Positions 56,701-64,000 of a DNA stretch of 64,000 nucleotides are shown piece by piece (position 1 is the stretch's first letter; each line of letters starts with the position of its first letter). The translations under genes were made by a program, and so were the position numbers. The notes beneath the pieces were generated by a model. It ran no database searches. It saw only the letters and a program-made list of their open reading frames with translations, and was not told where the DNA came from. The stretch comes from Ophiobolus disseminans (Eukaryota; Ascomycota; Dothideomycetes; Pleosporales; Phaeosphaeriaceae), in the NCBI GenBank assembly GCA_010093685.1, contig MU006221.1:1395491-1459490 (forward strand), read 5' to 3'.

Positions 56701-57096
56701 TTACAATACCCTCACAATCTTGCCATCTTCATCGACATCCAAAATGAAGATGTACTCGCCAGTATAATCCCACTCTTCCCTCGAGCTGTCGCCTATAGCT
56801 TCCTCCTTAAACCCCGGTTTGCCGTTCGCCCTGATGGTTACCTGTCTGCCGGTCTCGTTGACGTGAATCTCTTTCGCTGTGACCGGGAAGTGATCCATCA
56901 CTGGCCGAACGTTGTTTTCAATGTGCGCTCCGAACACATCATTGGATTTGGGTGAGGGCGGATTCAAAGATGACGGGGCAAAGATTTGCATACAGGCTGG
57001 CGCGCGGAGAGCGATATGACCTTTTGCTGAAAGGTCTTTGAAAGCATGCAAGAAGGCTCCGGCGATTTGCTGCAGATCGGACGATGTGGGAGACAT
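56701..57096 (-). CDS. SnoaL/NTF2-like protein, apparently truncated by a premature stop
   Basis: Single exon, 131 aa. It begins MSPTSSDLQQIAGAFLHAFK. Conserved-looking parts are DVFGAHIENNVRPVMDHFPV, and REEWDYTGEYIFILDVDEDG near the end, as in fungal SnoaL/NTF2-like small cone-shaped-fold proteins of unknown substrate. The reading stops at TAA 56701-56703 right after KIVRVL. The same frame then goes on FLDSLATERLRGLMARARQN for 28 codons to the TGA at 56614-56616. The family usually ends EFLDSxAT... at this place, so the TAA probably replaces a GAA (Glu) codon. It is either a recent nonsense mutation, a sequencing error or, less likely, read-through. The protein may still fold, lacking its last helix. 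Confidence 0.72.
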   Translation of the reverse strand: MSPTSSDLQQIAGAFLHAFKDLSAKGHIALRAPACMQIFAPSSLNPPSPKSNDVFGAHIENNVRPVMDHFPVTAKEIHVNETGRQVTIRANGKPGFKEEAIGDSSREEWDYTGEYIFILDVDEDGKIVRVL

Positions 57097-57331
57097 TGTG
57101 TGAAGAGTAACATGGGTAGAATATTAGTGGCAAAGATGCACGTCAGAGTGAAAGAGAAGAAATCAAGTAAATGCAGGAACTCAATTGACATGTAGGTTTC
57201 ACTCTAATATACAGTGTCCTAAAGTCCGATAACACCGTGCGTACGACTCGGAGGATTGAATTACCACCACGACGTCAAGATCATCGCATGCGAGCAATCA
57301 TCACTAGTAATTTTGATGAATGACCTAGCAT

Positions 57332-58042
57332 TCACCTAGAGGCACGCCCATACTCCCGCCGCCGCCGCCCAAAACTAAAGAAACGCTTCAAGCGCTGCGA
57401 TTTCGACATTTTGAGCGGCGCGCTAGGAAGACGCTGCAACCCTCCCATCACTGGCGTGAAGCAGTCGATAGGCATGGGTGATATATGTGCAAGAGAGTCA
57501 TCATACTCCGCGCGAGCTGTAAAAGATGGACGAGCTACAACTAATGCTAACTCCAGAGTACTTTTGGAGCGCCTATGCGCCACATCAGGCTTGACGATAT
57601 TCAACGGCTTAGTGGTAGCGACAGTATGGCTTCGACCGAGATCAGTCGCATATACATCGTGGAATTGGACCGACGACGGCTGATCCTCGAAATACGAGTC
57701 CGGCTCAATGACAGGAAGCTCCTGGTCCGAATCATGTTCCTCGATAGGAGGCGGCGGAAGCGGATGTTGCAGTCGGAGAAAATCTTCAGCTACGGGTTGA
57801 CGAAGTGAATCTCCACGATGCCACTGATCGCCACTTAGCAAATCGACCATGAAAGGCTGTGGCACGGGCCGCTGTACTTCGTGATCCGGGTACGGCGTGC
57901 TTTCGCCGAATGCTACGAAACGAAATGGCAAGGCGGGCATGCTGCGAGATCGATCGTCCATTGAGGGATGATACGGCGGGCTGAGCTGCTGTGGTGCCTC
58001 GTCGGGTTGGTCTGCCGGATACCACGTAGTATGAGTGTTCAT
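57332..58042 (-). CDS. Proline-rich, largely disordered hypothetical protein
   Basis: Single exon, 236 aa from the ATG at 58042 (MNTHTTWYPADQPDEAP). The reading is open further upstream to 58174, but without an ATG. The sequence is rich in Pro, Ser, Asp and His, with LQHPLPPPPIEEHDSDQELP in the middle, an RRSKSTLELALVVARPSFTA segment, and a basic C-terminus (KMSKSQRLKRFFSFGRRRRE). RRSKS and SKSQR could be kinase sites. No folded domain recognised; function unknown. It lies on the same strand as the next gene (58513-61106), 470 bp away. Confidence 0.6.
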   Translation of the reverse strand: MNTHTTWYPADQPDEAPQQLSPPYHPSMDDRSRSMPALPFRFVAFGESTPYPDHEVQRPVPQPFMVDLLSGDQWHRGDSLRQPVAEDFLRLQHPLPPPPIEEHDSDQELPVIEPDSYFEDQPSSVQFHDVYATDLGRSHTVATTKPLNIVKPDVAHRRSKSTLELALVVARPSFTARAEYDDSLAHISPMPIDCFTPVMGGLQRLPSAPLKMSKSQRLKRFFSFGRRRREYGRASR

Positions 58043-58512
58043 GTTGAGTAGGTTGGGCGAGTTGTGATCGGCAGGAAGGTTCGCTGGTTGAGGCGGAGAA
58101 TAGGCGAAGCGAGGGAAGTTTCGTTCATAAGGTGTGCTCTGATGCGATCTTGAAACAATGTTGTGTGTGTACAAAGAAAAGGTTTCGGGATTGGACTTTT
58201 AGTAGTGCACGACGTAACGACTTTGGTTCTTGGCAATTACATTCATCTTTTAGTTGAATGATGTGTTATTTGACTTCTGAATCCGCGGGACTTGAAGATA
58301 ATTCAACAGAGATGCGTGAAGGACTTGAACTACGGTGTGACAGCTCTGATCACTAGGTCAGCAGTGACGCCAGGTGAATCAAGTAACGGTATCCCTTCAA
58401 TGAGCAACAAACAACTATACACCTTTCGGAAATTCCCTAAAATACTCGAATCATAACAAGTCAAAGAAGTGGTCATTCGAGATCCTCTTTACATTCACCC
58501 GTCAAGGACCCA
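58043..58512. other. Intergenic
   Basis: 470 bp between two minus-strand genes. No gene seen. Confidence 0.5.
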
Positions 58513-61106
58513 CTAATCCACCACCCTCCCAGGCGATCCATACCCCTCCCCATACCCCGGCAACTCCGCCTGATACTCCATCGCCAACCTACTGCTATCC
58601 AAACTCCGACTCGAATCATTACTCGCATCGCGTTTATGCGACTTGAAGTACCCATTCGCGCCATCGACATCCTTCAGGGCGGTAAAACTCGTCGGGTGAT
58701 GTGCTGCTGGAGGGGACTGCGGTACTGCCGGTGGCGACAGCGGAAGTGATGGCGGCGACAGAGCCAGTGATGGTGGTTGGTACGCTTTGTAGGCTGAAAG
58801 TGGTGTAGGGTGTGGTGATGCGGTTCCGCTATTGGGTATTGAGGGCGGTGGGGTTGCGGAAGGGTAGTAGCGTGCGTAGCGGAATGCGTTTGTGTTTAAT
58901 ATGTCTACTTGCGTCGGAGGGATTGTTGATGCGTACGGGACATTGTTCCTTGGTGACCATTGATGCGGAGCTGTACCGCCTATCGCGAGACTTGCTGGTA
59001 GCGGGGCAAGGGGAGCTGAGTGAATCCGCGGGTTGAGCGGTCGGATTATGATATCTTGGTGTTGGGCTCCAAGTTCAAGCGGAGCGACGCGCAAATCAGG
59101 TGGGCTGACTGGTGACCCTTGTAAATAGGATACTGGGTGTGTTTGCCTGTTTGTAGACTGAGAGTATTGCCGTGGTAGCTCATTTTGGTGCTGCTCTGGT
59201 GCTGGAGTATCTCTTTCTACCGACAGTTCTGCGATGAATTGGCTGAGCCGAGACGATGCTTCAAGCTCCACAGGGCCCGAGAACGTTGCATCTGCAGTCT
59301 CGTTTTGCATCAACATAGGTCGTGTTGGTGACTGCGATGATGCAAACTGGCCTGCAGGTCCACTCTGATGTAGCTTGCTCAGTGACCCTTGAGCTTCTGC
59401 AAATGGTAAATTGGTCTCTGGATTTCCACCGCAATTGACCACATGAAGCTGGTCTGTGTGTGTTACCGACATATGTGTCCCAGATAACTCCAGTTTTGTC
59501 ACGCGTTGTGATTGAGAGGCCCTTGCCTGAGGAGGTATTGGTCGCTCAGTGATAGGAAGAGCATTAACAGGATGTTGTCGAAGCGGATGATAGCCGCCTA
59601 AGCCGCCTAATCCAGCTTGTGACTTCAGATATTGTTGTCCAGGATTCCCTGGAACTGGTGTGGCTGACATTTCTACTGGTGACACAAGAACGGGCAAATG
59701 TTGTGGATATTGTGCAAGCCCATTGGACATGGGTGCTTGAGCAAAGCTGAAGGGTGTAATTGGTCCAGTTGTTTTAGCGCCGAGGTTCGGCATAGACCTT
59801 CGACCTTGTGTACCTATGACGAAGGGAGCGAGGTGAGAATGAGGCTGCGCTTGTGCCTGGTAAGGTAGGCTTTGTTGCATGGTTACGAAGGAAGAAACTG
59901 GTGCCAAAACCATGTGTGGATGTGAAGCTTGCCTTTTGTGTATTGTGCGAGGACTCGTAGTTTGAGAAGCAGTGGGGCTAGTTTCCCGGGTGTTGGGCGC
60001 ACTGATCGTCCGATATCTCGAGCGAGAGTCCTTTGCAGTAGCGGCGAGCTCTGAGGGATGTTTTGACAGGGCATTCGAAGAGGTCGGCAGCTCTGAGGGA
60101 CGACTTTTACTATCAGAAGCGCGTTGTTGTGATATAACAGGCTTGCTAGGTATTGGAGGGCTCAATAGATCTGGGTAGTGACCGGTATTTCGCGACCTCG
60201 CTGCAACCTCCGAAGCAGATGCAGAGTATTTGTGGCCAGAGATCTGTGGAGGAGGCGTGACTGCCATAATTGGCGGGGGCTCGGTACCCTGTAGTGTTTG
60301 GTAGCATCTGCGTTGGTCCTCTTCAGAAAGGCGCGAGAAGTATGGTGTGCCTAGAAAGTTTTGCTGTACTGCCTTGTGATCTAGCTGGCTGCGGATTGAT
60401 TGCACCTCTTCGCCATAATGTTGACACAAGAACAATATATCCTTCCGCGGGTCCCAAGCGAGATCTCGAACCTTGCAGTAGTACACCAGAGTCTTGACCA
60501 GATGTGCCGTGTTCAGTCCCTTGTAGCTTTTCAGTTTTCCTTCGGTTCTTAGGCTCAGTAGGACAAGGTTGCTAGCAAGGCCACCATTGGGGGGAGTACC
60601 ATGGCATCCTACTTGAATCAGCTGGAGTCACTCGCAGCCAACCTTTGCAAAATTTACTCACCAGGGGGTACCAAATCGACCTCGATATCTGCAGCCTGCG
60701 TGCACCCTTCATCTTTATAGCTTGGCCCTGTCCGGACGAGGCATTTCGCCGGGAAGAGCGAGTTCATGCCATCCGGTAGTCGCACGCTTTGCTGGTTAGT
60801 TTGAGTGGCCGACGAAAGATGTGACTAAGCATACCGTTGATCTGCTTCCAGCTTGGATTTGATTCGAAGAAAGTCTCTGTCGTCGTAGGCGATCTGTAGG
60901 TCGGGCATCTCGCGCCGATATCCCAAGCAAAGCATCTCGAGGCCTCCCATGAAGCCATAGCCAAACTTCCTGTTCTCAAAGACATTCCTGACATGGTTCG
61001 CCGCTGCTAGAAAGTTTGCCTTTGGAGGGACCTTTGCCTCTTTTTCTTGCTGTCTTTTCTGCTTCATGTAGTCATCGACATTGTAATATCCCATTTTGCT
61101 CGTCAT
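58513..61106 (-). CDS. Degenerate nucleotidyltransferase-like domain fused to long Pro/Ser/Gln-rich tail
   Basis: Three exons: 60835..61106, 60662..60786 and 58513..60608. The introns are 48 and 53 nt and the product is 830 aa. The first 210 residues look folded: ANFLAAANHVRNVFENRKFG, YGFMGGLEMLCLGYRREMPD, RLPDGMNSLFPAKCLVRTGP, then IEVDLVPPGCHGTPPNGGL. The order of a GG motif, an arginine-rich step, a PDLQ segment and 'EVDLVPPG' resembles fungal nucleotidyltransferase-fold (AbiEii-like) proteins. The expected DxD metal site reads DLQ, so catalysis is doubtful. The remaining 600 residues are low-complexity, with runs such as LALSPPSLPLSPPAVPQSPP. The start is the Met of MTSKMGYYN. The nucleotidyltransferase-like reading is an inference; the splicing is firm. 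Confidence 0.72.
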
Positions 61107-62097
61107 TGTCAAAGGTACAGCGAGTTCGATCGACAAAAGTGAAGCTCATGAGCTTTGGAATACACTGCAGGTTGTCGGGTCGAGAGTGAGAATGTGAAGA
61201 TCAACCGAGAGTTTGCTCAGCAGGCCACAAGGGTTGATATGTCAGACAGCTGAAGTGGACCGATGGTGGATCGCCCCAGCTCCGCCATTGCACAGCAAGG
61301 ATCAGGCATTCTGGTGGGTCAGCACTTTCGTAAAGCTTAACAAACGTCCCCATCAGCGCATTTACACATACACCCCCATGGAGTGCTGTTAGAAATGTTG
61401 ATTGGTGAGGGCTGATGTGCAGAGGGGCTGATAGCCGAGATTCGAGTGGGCTGAGGTGCAACCACCGAATGCGCATCTGCAACGGGCAAATGGTATTAGT
61501 TCACAACGACAAACCTTACTGCGTGATGTTTTGGAGGAGATACACGGCAAATCAACGTGCGATACCGATGCCGTGGGTTCGGCGAGCCATCAACCGGGTC
61601 CAAAGTGGCTGAGGCTGAGTGGGTTATTCTTAGCACGAGAGGCGCATGTGGGCCATTCCTTCGATCAGCAACCTGCTACGGCTGGTGCTTGGAGTAAGCC
61701 AACCTTCAAATTTGGACATTAATTGTCGCGTTCGGAACGTATTTGGAAGAGATCGGTTTGGCAACGGTCGCTATACTTCACTCGCTATTCAGGCTGTCAA
61801 CAGCGAATGCTGGAGAAGATTACCATAAGAGCTGAAAACTGTAAAGTGCTTGCGGTGGTGGATTTCCCTTTGCCGCTGACCGATTGTACAGCTGGAGCAC
61901 CTTGGAGAACTCTCAAGTGCTTTCGCGATAGCTGTAGCGCCCTAATACTCTTACCGCTCCAAACAGGTAATGCAGCAACGCCGAAGCTCCAAAGAGCAGA
62001 TATGTCACCGCACGTCTGCTCCGCTAATTGACAGTGTACCGCCCATTCAATCATTCGTCATATGTAACGGTTCGTGGTGACGTCGCAATGTTGGTGC
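61107..62097. other. Intergenic
   Basis: About 990 bp upstream of the minus-strand gene and downstream of the 53-aa gene. No gene seen. Confidence 0.5.
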
Positions 62098-62448
62098 TCA
62101 GATGCCGCCACCTATTATTCTTTGTTAGTACAATTTGCATGAAGTGAAGGAGACTTGGTCAAATTGCAGGTTAAAACCCGAGAAGCGATGCGGCTAACAG
62201 CATCTGAGCAAGTGATATGGAGGTGTCACAAATGACGTACCGGATCTGTCTACAGTAACACTGTAGTCGCCAACTGCTCGCTGTTTCTCGGCGAGAGTTC
62301 TGCCCTTGACCATGAAGTAACCGCCGCTGAGGGCGACGAGAGAGAACAGGCTGACATTACGCGGGCTATATCAAATGGCCCTTAGCTTGGAGCTCATAGG
62401 AGAGATGGAGGGCATCAAAGCTTACGTGATCAGCCTGGAATACGCCAT
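62098..62448 (-). CDS. 53-aa membrane-anchored small protein made of three short exons
   Basis: Three exons: 62426..62448 (23 nt), 62241..62365 (125 nt) and 62098..62111 (14 nt). The introns are 60 and 129 nt; the second has a perfect TACTAAC branch site before the AATAG acceptor. The product is MAYSRLITPRNVSLFSLVAL, then SGGYFMVKGRTLAEKQRAVG and DYSVTVDRSGGGI. A hydrophobic stretch (about residues 12-26) suggests a single membrane pass with a short N-terminus, as in small mitochondrial inner-membrane proteins. The SGGGI end looks like that of small fungal proteins I recall, but I cannot name the family. Both junctions keep the frame, and the exons are too small to be found as open frames. 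It is divergent from ESF1. Confidence 0.72.
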
Positions 62449-62776
62449 TGTGTTATGGACGAGTTTGGCAATTAATGATATTAATGTAAGTAGCGTGCGA
62501 GAAGTTTTCAGGGAGGACTAAAGCTTCTCAAGGGCGAATGGATGTAATTGACATGTTCCGAGGTTTGTCGTGTGATGTATTTCCCCTCGCAATCATGACG
62601 CCTTTCCGAATTAAGCTCTCCAATCCACTGCTGGCAGCTATCGATAAGGCTTGAAACCTCCGCGTCTTGAGCCAATCAGAGCGCGTTCGTGCCGAGAATT
62701 CACCGCGCTCGGCAAAAAAGTTGTGCATCCTCACCTGCGAGTTTCCCACGATACAGCGCAGTCGCAAACCAAGAAG
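62449..62776. promoter_or_regulatory. Divergent promoter, 53-aa protein / ESF1
   Basis: 328 bp between divergent start codons. It must contain both promoters. Specific elements not recognised. Confidence 0.5.
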
Positions 62777-64000
62777 ATGCCGCTTCCTAAGCGTCAAACG
62801 ATTCCAGTAAAGTCTGCAGCCACTACCGTAGCTTCGAGTAAGTTTCCCAGTTCGAGTAGCATCACTTCGGTGAGTGCTGGATAGCTTCACCATGCGCATT
62901 TGTGAATGCATGATCTAGTGAAGGAATCCGGGCTCTTTTTTGATCCTATACTGACACGCTCACCTGGCAGGCGATGCTCGATTCGCCAACTTCGAAAACG
63001 ACCCAAAGTTCAGACTGCCATCGAAGAAACATGCAAAAACGAAACTCGACCCGCGCTTTTCAAGGTTGCGCAGTGATCCAGACTTCTATAGCAAGGCTAC
63101 TGTCGACAAATATGGGCGCAAAATATCCAAGGAGGAAGGCAAGCAGGCAATCGACAGGCTCTATGAGATAGACGATGACGATGACGACGACGACGAGCTG
63201 TCGCAACAGCCTACCACACATAAGCGCGACAAGGCGGTGGCCAAGGAGTTGGCGAGAGTGCAGCAGCAGGGATTTGACCCCATAAGAGATGGCGGGCTGG
63301 AGTCATCGTCAGATGAGAGCTCCAGTGATGAGGACGAGGAGGAGATTGAAGAGGAGACGGAACTGGCTGGAGAGGGCAATGAGGTGCCAACAGGCGACAT
63401 CTCAGCGCGACTAGCTGCCGTCAACATGGACTGGGACAACATGAGGGCTATTGATATCATGGGCGTGGCAAATTCATTTGTTCCACCAGGTGGTCGTATA
63501 CTGGACGTGGTGATATATCCCAGCGAGTTCGGCATGGAGCGATTACAGCGAGAAGAGATCGAAGGGCCGCCACGCGAGATCTTTGCATCTACAAGCAAGA
63601 GCAAGGACGACGTCACCACACTGGATGCCTCACCAGAGGCCTCGGACTCGGATGAAGACGAGCAGGACAAGGTCGATCTGCAGGATGGGGACACGGGAGA
63701 AGAGTTTGATTCGACAGCCTTGCGCAGCTACCAACTGGACAGGTTGCGATACTACTATGCAGTAATCACTTGCTCGTCAGCCAACGTCGCGAAGTCGATC
63801 TACGACAATCTCGACGGACGTGAGTATTTGACGAGCGCAAACTTCTTCGATCTTCGGTTTGTACCTGATGGCACTACTTTCGACCAAGATCCCCACGACG
63901 AATGCGAAAAACTTCCAGACGGTTACAAGCCGAACGAATTCAGCACGACCGCGCTCACGCATTCCAAGGTCAAGTTGACTTGGGACGCGGATGACACGAC
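62777..64000 (+). CDS. ESF1: Pre-rRNA processing protein ESF1, 3' truncated by window edge
   Basis: Exon 1 is 62777..62837 and exon 2 runs from 62971 to the window end, with a 133-nt intron (GTAAGT donor, GGCAG acceptor). About 362 residues are visible. Exon 1 encodes MPLPKRQTIPVKSAATTVAS. Exon 2 begins DARFANFENDPKFRLPSKKH, followed by RFSRLRSDPDFYSKATVDKY, KYGRK, a run of eight aspartates, a Ser/Asp/Glu-rich block, then AAVNMDWDNMRAIDIMGVAN and ILDVVIYPSEFG. These are hallmarks of ESF1, the nucleolar factor that binds U3/pre-rRNA and is needed for 18S rRNA maturation. LRYYYAVITCSSANVAKSIY and FFDLRFVPDG near the edge belong to its RRM-like region. The rest of the gene lies beyond the window. 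Confidence 0.95.

Overview
The window is nuclear DNA from a filamentous ascomycete, most likely a Dothideomycete of the Pleosporales type. The evidence is many genes split by short introns (mostly 39-60 nt, GTAxGT donors, CTAAC/CTAAT branch sites), single-copy eukaryotic housekeeping genes on both strands with no operons, a fungal G-E gephyrin-type cofactor gene, a fungal rhodopsin-like/PTH11-type membrane protein and several DUF7730/F-box-like proteins. The taxonomic placement is inference. The eukaryotic and fungal nature is seen directly.

Layout. 0-10 kb is dense and conserved: the C-terminal part of DDB1 (cut by the left edge), a small protein starting with a tryptophan-variant PAM2 motif, a TMEM42-like EamA protein, TFIIA small subunit (TOA2) divergent from V-ATPase c'' (VMA16), a six-exon gephyrin/cnxE molybdenum-cofactor enzyme, and a SET-domain protein with an apparent signal peptide. 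10-20 kb is looser and richer in surface or secreted proteins: a single-pass cysteine-rich membrane protein, a DUF7730-like protein, and a nine-exon secreted HExxH metallopeptidase with a mucin-like Ser/Thr/Pro stalk. 20-36 kb is again housekeeping: SYF1, V-ATPase subunit D (VMA8), a U1A/U2B''-type snRNP protein with a 7-nt microexon, an MFS transporter, GMF, a CinA/MoaB-like molybdopterin-binding-domain protein, and RAS1.

36-49.4 kb is gene-poor. It holds one F-box-like protein and a three-member paralogous family of about 276 aa, of which one copy is intact (44.3-45.1 kb) and two are broken by stops or a frameshift. 49.4-64 kb holds a protein with three C6H zinc-binding-like repeats, a rhodopsin-like integral membrane protein, a SAM-dependent O-methyltransferase, a SnoaL/NTF2-like protein with a probable premature stop, two largely disordered proteins (one with a degenerate nucleotidyltransferase-like head), a 53-aa protein made of three exons, and the 5' part of ESF1 (cut by the right edge).

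Functional themes: two V-ATPase subunits, two proteins with the MoCF-biosynthesis fold, three RNA-processing factors (SYF1, U1A/U2B'', ESF1), and signalling or cytoskeleton factors (RAS1, GMF). I see no secondary-metabolite core enzyme, intact transposon, CRISPR, rRNA or convincing tRNA. All gene models were spliced by hand from splice signals plus frame continuity and family memory. No transcript or database search was available.
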